From assembly GCF_004000765.1 (NCBI RefSeq), contig NZ_BILW01000055.1, positions 1 to 33,511 of the forward strand: a DNA stretch of 33,511 bases. The letters run 5' to 3'. The notes under the pieces were generated by a model, which searched no databases, had not been told where the DNA came from, and saw nothing but the letters and a program-made list of their open reading frames with translations. A program made the position numbers and the translations under genes. Source of the DNA: Paenibacillus chondroitinus NBRC 15376. Its GTDB lineage: Bacteria; Bacillota; Bacilli; Paenibacillales; NBRC-103111. Every line of letters begins with the position of its first letter. The first letter of the stretch is position 1. Below, piece by piece: positions 1-9,415 of the stretch.

Positions 1-78
1 GTGTTGGTGTTGGTGTTGGTGTTGCTATTGCTATTGCTATTGCTATTGCTATTGCTATTGCTATTGCTATTGCTATTG
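1..78. repeat. Hexanucleotide microsatellite, coding, cut by window edge
   Basis: Four copies of gtgttg (1-24) are followed without interruption by nine copies of ctattg (25-78). On the minus strand the tract is read in frame as nine Asn-Ser then at least four Asn-Thr dipeptides, inside the partial secreted protein that starts at 446. Because the unit is 6 bp, copy-number change by slippage would keep the frame and only change linker length. The array continues past the left edge, so its full length is unknown. Confidence 0.95.
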
Positions 79-446
79 CCATCTACGTTGCTAGTCATTG
101 TAAAGCTAGACTGAGCAGGCAATGCAACGCCATCGCCGCCCGCTTTCACCACATAGGTTCCTCTCGTGGTATCCAGCGTTTTATACTGAAAACGGAAACT
201 CCCGCTTGCGTCACTTTGCGTTTGATTCATCCAGTCCATGTTTCCTGCGGGATCCGTAACCGTAACGGTGACAAGCCTGCCCTCACCTGTACTAATTTGG
301 CCATTTATGGTCACCATCTGAGTCTCTTGATTGATCACAGCAGAAAGTCCGCTAATGCTCGCTTCATCGGAAGCCGCATAACCTGGGCTCACACCAGATA
401 TGCTCAAGACAAACAGCGCTGCTGCTGAGAAAAAATGTTTATACAC
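1..446 (-). CDS. Secreted protein, N-terminal part only: signal peptide, Ig-like domain, Asn-Ser/Asn-Thr repeat linker
   Basis: Only the first 148 or so codons are inside the window; the gene runs off the left edge. From a GTG at 446 the protein begins MYKHFFSAAALFVL and shows a signal peptide ending near PGYA-A. A beta-rich segment of about 95 residues follows (TVTVTDPAGNM motif), resembling bacterial Ig-like domains, then the (NS)9(NT)n linker, which would separate it from an unseen, probably catalytic or wall-binding part. I chose GTG-446 because AGAGGGG lies 8-9 bases upstream and the signal peptide then starts cleanly. An in-frame ATG at 476 would overlap the upstream lyase gene by 14 bases and add ten polar residues. 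With GTG the gap to the lyase stop is 16 bases, so it is probably the last visible gene of the transporter-lyase operon. Function unknown. Confidence 0.8.
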   Translation of the reverse strand, partial: MYKHFFSAAALFVLSISGVSPGYAASDEASISGLSAVINQETQMVTINGQISTGEGRLVTVTVTDPAGNMDWMNQTQSDASGSFRFQYKTLDTTRGTYVVKAGGDGVALPAQSSFTMTSNVDGNSNSNSNSNSNSNSNSNSNTNTNTN

Positions 447-462
447 GACGCTTCGCCCCTCT

Positions 463-3400
463 TTATTGAATTTCATAAACGCTGGACAACGGTTGCAAGA
501 GGCTACTGTTGAAAGACGCTCCATCCCATACAAATGTCCGAACTTTATATCCGGCAAGCTCAGAAGGAAGCTTGAAGCCGGAATGAAGCATCTTCATCGC
601 TCCCGGGGCGATCTTTTCCGAGGTATAAGAAATGTCCTTCATGCTGCCATTGGAATCATACAAAGCTACAATCAACATAACATCTTTCGATAACACCAGA
701 TGGTTAGTGACACTCGCACTTGCATCGAGCCATTCGTTCGGACGCAAAACCGTTGCGTTGGCCGTAGAACCGACCGTGAAACTGGTGTTCACGCCAAACT
801 GAGGCAGAACGGTAACAGTTGCTGTGGCCTGCAAATCCGTTCCCGCCACGGTGCCGTACACCTGAAACGCTCCTGGTTTGGAATATTCAGAGGAATCCAG
901 ATTGTTCCACACAACCGGAACCTGCACCGTCGTTTGATCGCTATATACAGCGGTTACAACACTTGGCAGCACCGGGGAGACCCCGGCAGTCGTAGTAATA
1001 GCGATAGGTTCAACACCCACCACTTCCTGTCCTGGAAGCGTGGGTACGATCATGTCGTCGTCCTTTTGATAGGCCTGTTCAGCGGTTTCGATCAACAATT
1101 GCGGTCCTAGGCTGCCTTTTTCCCTGGAATAATAATAGTGTGAAAGATTATTCGCTGTAAGCGAGGAAATACCCAAACTGAGTTTCTTATCCCCGGCAAG
1201 CTCAGCTAAGACCTGAGAAGTTACGTCAATATCCACAAATTGTTGGGCAGGAGGCATCTCCCACGTGCCCAGATCAGCGCCTGTGGTTGGCCTGTTCGTG
1301 TAATTCATTGTGGCTTCTCCCCAAGTGTCATCGCTTACAAACTGAACTTTGTCTGTGAAAGTCCCGCCAACAATAGAGGATGTAAGACGAAGTTTAGCCG
1401 ATGTTATATTGTTGGGTACGCTTGATAAATTGAAGCGAACAAACGTCTGGCGTGGAACAAATTCCGAATTCCTCACCTCAAGATTGGTATTTTTACCATA
1501 GTTCGCCGTTGGTACGCTTGCACTCACCATCGTATCTGCCTCTGCGCCAATGGTTCTACCCGCAGCCTTTTTCGTATAAACCACAATCTTCGGTTTGCCG
1601 CCACCATTCTCCCTAGAATAATAATAGTGAGAAACGTTGTTGGTCGTTTGTGACGTGATAACCAGACTTAACTGCTTATCGCCGGCAAGTTCGGTGTTAT
1701 AGGCAGAGCTAATATCTACATCCACGGAATTTTCTGCCGATGGCATGCTCCATGTTCCTAGTACAGCCCCTCCCGCAGGCTTGTTTGTATAGGTCAGCGA
1801 AGTTTCCCCCCAAGAATCATCCTGTACAAACTGCGCTTGATCGGTAAAAGTTCCCGCTGAAGCCGATGTCAGCTTCAGTTTCGCCGCAAAGGCATTTGAA
1901 TCTGCCGGCACATTGCCTAAATCAAATCGTAAGTACGAATGGCGGTAAACACTTGAACTCGTTGAGTTCCTTACCTCCAATTTTTTACCTGTTCCATAGT
2001 TGATCGCTGGATTTCCTGCCCACACATACGCATCTGCGGTCACATCTAGTTCAAAAAAATCAGGACGGCCTAACGTGTGGTTGTTGATCCGATACTGATC
2101 GTTACTTGGACTGTTCATCACTAATTTTCCAATATCCGATAAGCCAGGAGCTCCTGTTTGAAACGCAAAATGGTCCGCAATCTGAACTTCCGGTTTGCCC
2201 CGGGGTGCGATATACACGTTATAGGTTTTCGTATCCAAATCGGCAAGTAATGTGACATGATAAAGCTCATTGGCTTGATAGTTCAGCCTGACATTTTGCC
2301 CATAAGCATTGCCATTACGAACATCGAAATAACCATCGGCATTCAATCGGAGAATCATCGGCAAAGCAGACTCGCTGTTCACGACGGACGATTGTCCTGT
2401 ATAGCCGATTATACCCCCAATTTGGTTAGCTGTCGGCAGCAGATCGAATTCAATGGATTGAACCCCGGAATGTCCCGCTCCCAAATCAATGCTATTTGAA
2501 TAACCGGTTGAAGATGACCATGACGGTACGCCGACCGCATAAATATACCCACCGGAAGCCGTAAAGTTGGAAATCGGACTGCCATTCAATTTCACCGCAG
2601 TAATGCCGGAAGCTCGTATCGCAATGGCCGAAGCGGCATTAGGATCATTGGCGGCGACCAGATTCGATCCGCTAATTTCCAGAGTCGAACCTTTCCAATC
2701 AACGGCAATATCGGTTACCGGCATTTTGGATGCAATCACATTTGCTCCATTTTGCGCCAGCGTCGATCCTGACTTCAGGATGGTTGATTGGACCTTACCG
2801 CTGCCCGTCTTTTCGATATAGGCCACTTTCCCGTCAAATGAAAAGGCATCGAAGTTACGTCTGAACTGCGGATTTTCTTCGTGAGACACATAATAATAAC
2901 CCGAAGTTCCAGTCTCTCCAATGTTGTCAATCTTCAACGAGCTGGCTACCGTAGTAGGTACAGACAGGGCTATACGATTGACTTTGATGTCGCGATTTTC
3001 TCCGCTGGCTGTCGGATACAAAACCGTGTCAAAAGTCGTGTCCCCGGACACGTTTTTCGTATACGAAGCATAGGTAGCGTCGGACACGGAATAAAAAGCG
3101 TTCGAATAATAACCATGATCAAGTGTAGCCGTAACTTGCCCAGGATCGGCAGGAACGACTTGGATATCCCCGTAAGTGTCGTTAAAGACGGTGCTTACTT
3201 TTTTCGTTGACGCATCTAGCTTCGGACTCGCTGCAGGCAAAAAGTGCCAAGTTTGCTGGTACTTGTTCGTTCCGGCAGGCGCTTGCACAACATCGGAAAC
3301 AATCGAGAAGGATGATTTGAGAAAAAGGGTGTCACGTGAATACTTGAAGCCAGGCACATTTTGGGTAACACCCGTAACAAAGTTGAACTTGCTATTATCC

Positions 3401-5433
3401 GTCCAGTCTTGAAACCAGCCTTCCGACAAATTTTGCGGCGTATCGTTGATTTCAATCGTATTGTGCGACTCCGTCGAGAATCGCAGCCAGTTGGAAATCG
3501 GATCATCACTGTAGGAATATGCACCGGGATCGACCAATAAAGGTCTGCCATACGCATAATAGGAGATCGCGTTATCATCGGGATGCCTGTGCGGCGCTGC
3601 CTGTTTCACGTTCGTAAACAAGAAGCGGTCATTTGGCGACCAGCCACTGCGCATTGCAGCAATTTTACTGTCCGGATACAGAATGGACGTGTAGGAAGGC
3701 ATGGTTCCTTCCGCTCCCGCAGTTCCTACATAACGTAAGGCGTCATCGTTAGTAAGCTCACCTATTTGCTTAATCGTACCTTTGAGGTCCGTATACTGAC
3801 TGTCACCAAGGCTGACGGAATAGCCGCCCGGATACGAAATATCGGCCAAGTATTTGCCTAAATGGTTCAAATTGCTATCAAATGCTCCTTGGAAAGGCAC
3901 ATTATTCATCATTCCGAGCTGTTTGATGGCAATCATGGGAGCGGTTGTTACTGTCGTATAGGTATCGCTGGACTCCATGTACGAGCCATCTTTATAAATT
4001 AGTGTCGTCATTAAAAAGTCATATCGCGAGTAAGCCGTCGGCAGCCAGGTCGCAGAATCGGTAAACTCAGGGAAGTAGATACCAAGGGTGTATAACCCCT
4101 CTGTTTCAACTGTTCCATGGTTGCCATCGGGACTAAACCCGCCAGGCGTATTTAAGTAATCCCCTATTTTCCAAAACGTTTTCAATAAATCTGTATTGGC
4201 CTCAGCACTCATGGAGGAACTCTCTCTTAACACATGATAAGCTTTCACCCAAGTGGAGGCCCGAATGCCCGTATCAAAATTTCTGGGAAATGACCCTGCG
4301 CCAGACACGCTCGTAGAGGCATCGCCATCAACGATAAAATCGATCAAATAGTCGATATATTTCGCCGCATACGTTTCATTCCCCGTGTTCATGTATTCCG
4401 CTAAAAGAGGACTAAGCCAATAGAATCGGGTAATTTGGTAATGGTATTCGATGTCTGCAATGGTTGGCGCAGGACCCGCCCAGTCCGTACCCGAAGGCGA
4501 CCCTTGCCATGAAAATGTTTTACCATTATGGTTGGCATAAGTGAGCGTATTCTCATCCCATGCGGTATCGCCCGATTTATAAATCATCACATCAACATTT
4601 TCATTTAGCTCTGCTTTCCCGGATAATTTAAGAGTTGCCGCCGTAACCGTTCCCTTAATCGATGATAAATCAAAATTCAGATAAGCTTTACGTGTATTGG
4701 AGTCATAAGGAGCACCGGATTCCTGAACCTGAAGCAATGGCTCGCCGGCATGAATAACTGTATCATTCCCCCGAATGTAGGTATCCTTCGTAGACGTCAG
4801 GTTCACTATATGATCACCCGTTGCATCCGCATATTGGATCTCGAGCGTAGGACGGCATTGTGTAAGCGATGTTTGCGAGCAATCCTGCTCACGGCTGTAA
4901 ATGTTCGCTCGGTTCGTGCCCTTGTAGCGTCCCATCAGCATGAAGCTGAGATTTGATCCGATCGCGCCTTGTACCGTTGAACGCATATCCAAATTGTACG
5001 TTTTGAATGCAGGCTCAATTGTAAACGTATTCAAATAAAATTCTTTTAAAGGCGTTGCAATCTGATCCATCAAGAGAGGCACCATGGTTGGATTTGGAGC
5101 AAAATCAGTCGGAATCGTTCGGGTTGTTCGATTTTTATAATAGTCGAGCAAATCCGATTTCGCCTGAACGTAATTGCCAATCTTTACATCGGATTGCACG
5201 GCACTCAGCCCTGGAAAACCGTCGTAGTTCAGTTTGCCTGGCGTCGTCCATCGTTGCCCTGCTTGATCCCAAACCCCAAAGAAGGATGCGTCTGACATAT
5301 TGCTCGCCCCAGAGGAAGCGCTTACAGATATTGGATGAATAAATAACGATAAAAATACTTGAGCAAAAACGAATAGAGCAACAAGTAAACATGAACCCTT
5401 TTTTCTCTGTGTTGTCCATAAATTTCTCATCAT
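463..5433 (-). CDS. Secreted heparinase II/III-family polysaccharide lyase with three DNRLRE modules
   Basis: This 1656-residue exported protein has a positively charged start (RNLWTTQRKKG), a hydrophobic core and a cleavage region near SVSASSG (about residues 38-42). The lyase fold appears in two blocks: an N-terminal block at about 50-130 and a main block from about 320 to 950. The latter contains the family signature APHRHPDDNAISYYAYG near residues 612-630, followed by LLVDPGAYSY. A DNRLRE-type beta module (TYIRG, YLNFDLSS, WDENTLTY) sits at about 180-310, between the two blocks. Two more DNRLRE modules lie at about 1130-1290 and 1297-1450, then a Big_4-like Ig domain (about 1470-1545) and a C-terminal domain ending in VFVWD-type sequence as TFVWDGASF. 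DNRLRE-like modules occur in alginate-binding CBMs, which hints at a uronate polymer. Either of two adjacent ATGs (5433 or 5430) can start it; GGGAGG lies just upstream. The exact polysaccharide is unknown. Confidence 0.88.
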   Translation of the reverse strand: MMRNLWTTQRKKGSCLLVALFVFAQVFLSLFIHPISVSASSGASNMSDASFFGVWDQAGQRWTTPGKLNYDGFPGLSAVQSDVKIGNYVQAKSDLLDYYKNRTTRTIPTDFAPNPTMVPLLMDQIATPLKEFYLNTFTIEPAFKTYNLDMRSTVQGAIGSNLSFMLMGRYKGTNRANIYSREQDCSQTSLTQCRPTLEIQYADATGDHIVNLTSTKDTYIRGNDTVIHAGEPLLQVQESGAPYDSNTRKAYLNFDLSSIKGTVTAATLKLSGKAELNENVDVMIYKSGDTAWDENTLTYANHNGKTFSWQGSPSGTDWAGPAPTIADIEYHYQITRFYWLSPLLAEYMNTGNETYAAKYIDYLIDFIVDGDASTSVSGAGSFPRNFDTGIRASTWVKAYHVLRESSSMSAEANTDLLKTFWKIGDYLNTPGGFSPDGNHGTVETEGLYTLGIYFPEFTDSATWLPTAYSRYDFLMTTLIYKDGSYMESSDTYTTVTTAPMIAIKQLGMMNNVPFQGAFDSNLNHLGKYLADISYPGGYSVSLGDSQYTDLKGTIKQIGELTNDDALRYVGTAGAEGTMPSYTSILYPDSKIAAMRSGWSPNDRFLFTNVKQAAPHRHPDDNAISYYAYGRPLLVDPGAYSYSDDPISNWLRFSTESHNTIEINDTPQNLSEGWFQDWTDNSKFNFVTGVTQNVPGFKYSRDTLFLKSSFSIVSDVVQAPAGTNKYQQTWHFLPAASPKLDASTKKVSTVFNDTYGDIQVVPADPGQVTATLDHGYYSNAFYSVSDATYASYTKNVSGDTTFDTVLYPTASGENRDIKVNRIALSVPTTVASSLKIDNIGETGTSGYYYVSHEENPQFRRNFDAFSFDGKVAYIEKTGSGKVQSTILKSGSTLAQNGANVIASKMPVTDIAVDWKGSTLEISGSNLVAANDPNAASAIAIRASGITAVKLNGSPISNFTASGGYIYAVGVPSWSSSTGYSNSIDLGAGHSGVQSIEFDLLPTANQIGGIIGYTGQSSVVNSESALPMILRLNADGYFDVRNGNAYGQNVRLNYQANELYHVTLLADLDTKTYNVYIAPRGKPEVQIADHFAFQTGAPGLSDIGKLVMNSPSNDQYRINNHTLGRPDFFELDVTADAYVWAGNPAINYGTGKKLEVRNSTSSSVYRHSYLRFDLGNVPADSNAFAAKLKLTSASAGTFTDQAQFVQDDSWGETSLTYTNKPAGGAVLGTWSMPSAENSVDVDISSAYNTELAGDKQLSLVITSQTTNNVSHYYYSRENGGGKPKIVVYTKKAAGRTIGAEADTMVSASVPTANYGKNTNLEVRNSEFVPRQTFVRFNLSSVPNNITSAKLRLTSSIVGGTFTDKVQFVSDDTWGEATMNYTNRPTTGADLGTWEMPPAQQFVDIDVTSQVLAELAGDKKLSLGISSLTANNLSHYYYSREKGSLGPQLLIETAEQAYQKDDDMIVPTLPGQEVVGVEPIAITTTAGVSPVLPSVVTAVYSDQTTVQVPVVWNNLDSSEYSKPGAFQVYGTVAGTDLQATATVTVLPQFGVNTSFTVGSTANATVLRPNEWLDASASVTNHLVLSKDVMLIVALYDSNGSMKDISYTSEKIAPGAMKMLHSGFKLPSELAGYKVRTFVWDGASFNSSLLQPLSSVYEIQ

Positions 5434-5482
5434 GTTACCTCCCTGTCATACGGATATTGACCGTTCTTTCACTACCTGCGCT

Positions 5483-5512
5483 GGATGGGTTATTGCAACA
5501 ATAACGCCATCC
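5483..5512 (-). other. Strong stem-loop in the leader of the secreted lyase gene
   Basis: GGATGG-GTTATTG pairs with CAATAAC-(G)-CCATCC across a 3-base loop, giving 13 base pairs with one bulged base. It lies in the 127-base gap between the cytoplasmic lyase stop (5561) and the secreted lyase start (5433). No run of T follows on either strand, so it is not a standard intrinsic terminator. An mRNA-stabilising or processing hairpin, or a protein-binding dyad, would fit; which one is inference. Confidence 0.7.
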
Positions 5513-5560
5513 AACGAGGTTATAAACTTCTTTTGTTTTACCATTACATGCCTTATTTGA

Positions 5561-7513
5561 TCAAGTGGAGCTAATTACCATATCTTTATCTTTAATGGCA
5601 ACCTGATAACGCTCTCCATAACCGAATTCGTAAATGCCATCCATCACCTCCTTTATTTGCACGTCAGGCGCCGTCTCCCCATTATAAGGAACAAGTACCG
5701 TCAAGAAAGTCTTCGATCCGTTATAGCTGCCCTCAAATTTAACTCTCGTAGAAGGTCTGGCAACATCATTCATGTCCGAAAGTCTTCCAGGCAAAAATGC
5801 CAACTGCCCCTGCTCACTTGTAAAAATGGCCAGATTAGCCATATCGCTTGTTGCTACTACGCCGCCTGCCTCTTCCTTCACATCCGTGAAATCGAGATGA
5901 AAATAGCGCTGCACCTTATGCTGCTCCAACCCCTCTACCCGATCGGCAATGACAACAAACTTGTTTTGTACGAGAGAAATATGGCGATGATGGACAATCG
6001 GCACATAATTTAGATGGTAAGCGCTTGCGAGCTGATAAAAACCTCTATTTTCCACATTGTATATCTCTCCTTTTTCTTGCGGACCATAGTCCCAGGAGCC
6101 TCTATAGGCAAAGTGATCACGGTCATCGATGAGCAGCGTGGAATGATAGTTCGAGCTTTTGAACTGCTTGCGATCTTCATCCTCCCTGAAGCAAAAAAGA
6201 CCGGGATCGCAAACCATCTCCTTGCCTAACGCCGTAAAATCAAAACTCATAAGATCGATATGGGCATGAAAGTTTTGAATCGGGCTGCGGCAAGTAAACA
6301 GAAAGCTAAGCGCCTCGCGATCCCAACCACTGCGGATAATCGCTTGATGAAGTGTGCGATTCCAGAAGGTGGTTTGCTTATCGCATACATATTCCTTTCC
6401 TTTTAGGGCATGCAAATCGCTGACGAAGCGCTGTACATCTAAGGCACGCCATACATGCCTGCTGGCCTCCTGCATAATCTCGTCTGTACTCATCAAGTTG
6501 GCAGCAAGCCCCAACCAAGTCATGTCGTCTAAAGCAAAATAGCCATATACGCCGCCCATAATCGCAAGATTATTCGCATGCGAGTCACCCACAGGCACGC
6601 ATTTTCCTGTCGGCCTCAGTGAATAAATCGAGTAATCCAGATTTTTCTTATAGCGCTCCATATAGGATTCCGAGAATTGGAAACCAAAACGCTTAGCCAG
6701 CACAACGGCAAGACCAAACCAGAACATGCAGCCATTATGATAGGATGGACAGCCTTCTATCTGTCCGCCATCCTCCGTCAGTTGGGCGAAGCAGCACTTC
6801 TCGATAGCATCAATCGCGAATTCCCGCCATTCGTCCGCTTCCTTCAGCTCGGGAAAATAAAGCGCCGTGGTCAATATCCCCAAACATTCCATCAGATAAT
6901 GGTTATGATCCGCTTTGGGCCATAGCTGTGGCGATACATGACGCAAGATTTTGATCTGCTTATAGACGGCAGTTACATACTGCTCCAACACTTCTTCCGT
7001 AAACAGCTCGGAATGTCCGAGATGCTCCAATACAAGCGGCCAAGTCTTGTAGCTGCGAATGCCCAGCTCAAGCGCCCGAAGCGGATGGCATTCCGAGTAA
7101 TAGCTGAGCGGCAAATCGATCATATCCTCCGTCATTTTCACCGTGTCGATCCAATCCAGCATCTCTTCAATCACTTTGCGGCCGTACTTCTCGTTTTTCG
7201 TTAAAGAATAAGCTTCCAATAAGTCCTGCCAATCCGTCATGCGGTTCAGCTGCCACAAATACTCGTTATCATTATGTCTGCGTTCCAGCCATCGAGGCGG
7301 ATTGCCCACAAATTCTCTTACGCCGCCAGTACCGGGAAGCATCAGCATGCCCTGATAAGCAAGCTCCGCCTTAGCTATCGTCTGCTGCACAGATTCAGGC
7401 ATATGACTGGAAATATAGGCACTCTTTACGTCCATTCTCTCTAAACGGGCACGCACATTTCCTAAAAGCTCCGTTGTCGAAATCGGCTCTTTCAGCCATT
7501 TTTGTATGCTCAT
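5561..7513 (-). CDS. Cytoplasmic heparinase II/III-family lyase
   Basis: The 650-residue protein has no signal peptide (start MSIQKWLKEPIS), so it should act in the cytoplasm. It has the two-part layout of heparinase II/III-like lyases: an alpha-helical toroid in about the first 380 residues (DHNHYLMECLG, GCPSYHNGCMFWFG) and a beta-sandwich half opening with FHAHIDLMSFDF near residue 412, then VCDPGLFCF and YHSTLLIDD. His and Tyr residues in these motifs match the places where family members carry their beta-elimination residues. It lies 23 bases downstream of the inner permease gene and 127 bases before the secreted lyase, in one apparent operon. The likely role is cleavage of imported unsaturated or acidic oligosaccharides. 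GGAG lies 8 bases before the ATG. Family assignment is firm; substrate is not determined. Confidence 0.88.
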   Translation of the reverse strand: MSIQKWLKEPISTTELLGNVRARLERMDVKSAYISSHMPESVQQTIAKAELAYQGMLMLPGTGGVREFVGNPPRWLERRHNDNEYLWQLNRMTDWQDLLEAYSLTKNEKYGRKVIEEMLDWIDTVKMTEDMIDLPLSYYSECHPLRALELGIRSYKTWPLVLEHLGHSELFTEEVLEQYVTAVYKQIKILRHVSPQLWPKADHNHYLMECLGILTTALYFPELKEADEWREFAIDAIEKCCFAQLTEDGGQIEGCPSYHNGCMFWFGLAVVLAKRFGFQFSESYMERYKKNLDYSIYSLRPTGKCVPVGDSHANNLAIMGGVYGYFALDDMTWLGLAANLMSTDEIMQEASRHVWRALDVQRFVSDLHALKGKEYVCDKQTTFWNRTLHQAIIRSGWDREALSFLFTCRSPIQNFHAHIDLMSFDFTALGKEMVCDPGLFCFREDEDRKQFKSSNYHSTLLIDDRDHFAYRGSWDYGPQEKGEIYNVENRGFYQLASAYHLNYVPIVHHRHISLVQNKFVVIADRVEGLEQHKVQRYFHLDFTDVKEEAGGVVATSDMANLAIFTSEQGQLAFLPGRLSDMNDVARPSTRVKFEGSYNGSKTFLTVLVPYNGETAPDVQIKEVMDGIYEFGYGERYQVAIKDKDMVISST

Positions 7514-7536
7514 TACTTCATCTCCATCTCCCTTTA

Positions 7537-8415
7537 TCAGCCTTTCAAAGCTCCGACCATGACTCCCTTAACGAAATATTTGGAAACAATCGGATAAAAG
7601 AACAGGATGGGCAAAGTTGCAACCATAATCGTTGCATACTTGATCGTTTCAGCAATTTGGAAGCCCTGATCTGAACCGGATCCAGCTGTCATGCTTTCCG
7701 TCGAATTGGCAAGCAAAATTTCGCGTAATATGAGCTGCAGCGGGAATAAATCCCTGTCCTTTAAGAAAATCGAGGCATAAAACCATCCATTCCATTTTTC
7801 AACGGCATAAAACATAATCATAACCGCAATGACCGGCATGGATAATGGGATGATAATCCGAAACAAGATGATAAAATGATTGGCTCCATCTATTTTCGCC
7901 GACTCTTCCAAACTATCCGGGATAGCCATGAAAGAAGTTCTCATAATAATCAAATTAAAGGTGCTGATCGCAAAAGGAAGCACAAGCGACAATAAAGAAT
8001 TGTAGAGTCCGACTCCTTTAACGATCAAATACAGAGGAATCAAGCCGCCTTGAAAAAACATCGTTAACAAAATAATGAAAATGAACGCACGATTCCATAA
8101 TACGTTTTTTCGCGATAATACATAAGCACCAAGAGAAGTTAGGAGCAGATTGATAAATACTCCCAAAACAATAATGATGAACGTGTTGCTGTAACCCGTT
8201 AAAATGCTGGCATTGGTTAATACTCGCTTGTAAGCCTCGAAATTAATACCATATGGCTTCAGAAGCAAGCCTTTATGCGCCATCAGGGAGCTCGCATCGC
8301 TAATTGAGGCCAACGCTACATAAACCAAGGGATATAAGGTAACTAGAACTAGCCCAATCATGATTACCACTATAAACGCATCAAACACCTTTTCAGACTG
8401 ACTCACCTTGTTCAT
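7537..8415 (-). CDS. Carbohydrate ABC transporter permease, YtcP/MalG-like
   Basis: The 292-residue membrane protein has about six hydrophobic helices, beginning with FIVVIMIGLVLVTLYPLVYV near the N-terminus. The cytoplasmic EAA loop that contacts the ATPase is clear: EESAKIDGANHFIILFRIIIP, near residues 165-187. It ends in a short VSKYFVKGVMVGALKG tail typical of the YtcP/AraQ branch. It is 15 bases downstream of the LplB-like permease and would form a heterodimer with it. No ATPase gene is present nearby. Gram-positive CUT1 importers of this type commonly share a general ATPase such as MsmX, which is the likely arrangement here. Start: ATG at 8415 with GGAGAGAGGG upstream. Confidence 0.92.
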   Translation of the reverse strand: MNKVSQSEKVFDAFIVVIMIGLVLVTLYPLVYVALASISDASSLMAHKGLLLKPYGINFEAYKRVLTNASILTGYSNTFIIIVLGVFINLLLTSLGAYVLSRKNVLWNRAFIFIILLTMFFQGGLIPLYLIVKGVGLYNSLLSLVLPFAISTFNLIIMRTSFMAIPDSLEESAKIDGANHFIILFRIIIPLSMPVIAVMIMFYAVEKWNGWFYASIFLKDRDLFPLQLILREILLANSTESMTAGSGSDQGFQIAETIKYATIMVATLPILFFYPIVSKYFVKGVMVGALKG

Positions 8416-8430
8416 TTCGTCCCTCTCTCC

Positions 8431-9345
8431 TTACCACAATCCGTTTTTACTGATTTTACGGCTAAGCTGATTAGCTGCTACTAATAAAATCAAGTTAATG
8501 ACGGAATTGAATAGTCCAACGGAAGCACTGAATCCCCAGTTAAATTCCAATAAACCTTTGCGATAGACGTAGGATGAAATCACATCGGCCGTGCTGTAAG
8601 TAACCGGATTATACAGCAAAATAATTTTCTCAAAACCGACATTCAGCAAATGGCCCATTCTCAAAATGAACATAATGGCAATTGTCGGCGCAATTCCTGG
8701 CAACGTAATATATAGAATCTGCTTCCAACGGCTTGCTCCGTCGATTTTGGCAGCTTCGTACTGCTCTTGATCGATTCCCATTAAAGCAGCCATGTAAATA
8801 ATCGATTCCCAGCCAACTTTTTGCCAAATCTCAGAGAGCACATAAATCGAGCGGAAATACTCCGGCTTTTGCAGTAAAGCCTGCCCGTCACCGCCAAAGC
8901 TAGCCATAAGTGAGTTAATTACACCACCACTGTTGGTGAAATCCGTAATGATTCCGCAAATGACGACCATCGAAATAAAATGCGGCATGTAGGAAACCGA
9001 CTGTACAAACCTGCTGAAAATCTTATTTTTCAACTCATTCATTAGCAAAGCTAACAAGATTGGGGCAGGGAATTCAAAAAGAATGGAATACAGGCTAAGG
9101 ACGAGGGTATTCTTAAGAATTCGCCAGAAATAAAAACTGTTGATAAAATCCTTGAAGTTCTGCAAGCCAACCCAATCGCTCGCCAAAATTCCTTTCATGG
9201 GAGAGAAATCCTTAAAAGCAATAATAGCTCCATACATGGGCGCATAATGAAAGACAGCGTAGTAGATAAGCACGGGAAGCATCATCAGATATAAGGACTT
9301 ATTCAGAAGAAAATCCTTCACGAATAGATCTCTTTTAGAAGTCAT
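8431..9345 (-). CDS. Carbohydrate ABC transporter permease, LplB/YteP-like
   Basis: The 304-residue inner membrane protein (from the chosen start MTSKRDLFVKDFLL) has about six transmembrane helices and the EAA loop EQYEAAKIDGASRWKQILYI near residues 195-215. The opening LMMLPVLIYYAVFHYAPMYG is characteristic of the LplB group. An in-frame extension to 9399 is possible, but AAGGA six bases before the ATG at 9345 is a good ribosome site, and the extension would run through the stem-loop at 9378-9397. It pairs with the permease at 7537-8415 and should receive sugar from the lipoprotein encoded upstream. The substrate is probably an acidic oligosaccharide, judging from the two lyase genes that follow. 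Confidence 0.92.
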   Translation of the reverse strand: MTSKRDLFVKDFLLNKSLYLMMLPVLIYYAVFHYAPMYGAIIAFKDFSPMKGILASDWVGLQNFKDFINSFYFWRILKNTLVLSLYSILFEFPAPILLALLMNELKNKIFSRFVQSVSYMPHFISMVVICGIITDFTNSGGVINSLMASFGGDGQALLQKPEYFRSIYVLSEIWQKVGWESIIYMAALMGIDQEQYEAAKIDGASRWKQILYITLPGIAPTIAIMFILRMGHLLNVGFEKIILLYNPVTYSTADVISSYVYRKGLLEFNWGFSASVGLFNSVINLILLVAANQLSRKISKNGLW

Positions 9346-9377
9346 AAGGTTTCCTTCTTTCAAATCGTTTATAGAAA

Positions 9378-9397
9378 GGGAAGGACTAAACCTTCCC
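9378..9397 (-). other. Stem-loop between solute-binding protein and permease genes
   Basis: GGGAAGG pairs perfectly with CCTTCCC around a 6-base loop in the 70-base gap between the lipoprotein stop (9416) and permease start (9345). Read along the minus strand it is followed only by TTTCT, so it would be a leaky terminator at best. Hairpins here are common in binding-protein-dependent importers, where they raise the level of the binding-protein message relative to the permeases. That role is inferred from position. Confidence 0.65.
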
Positions 9398-9415
9398 ATC
9401 TTATCAAATCATTAA

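Noticed and set aside
9346..9399. N-terminal extension of the LplB-like permease to 9399
   Set aside because: The extension spans the stem-loop at 9378-9397 and lacks a ribosome site, while ATG 9345 has AAGGA six bases upstream.
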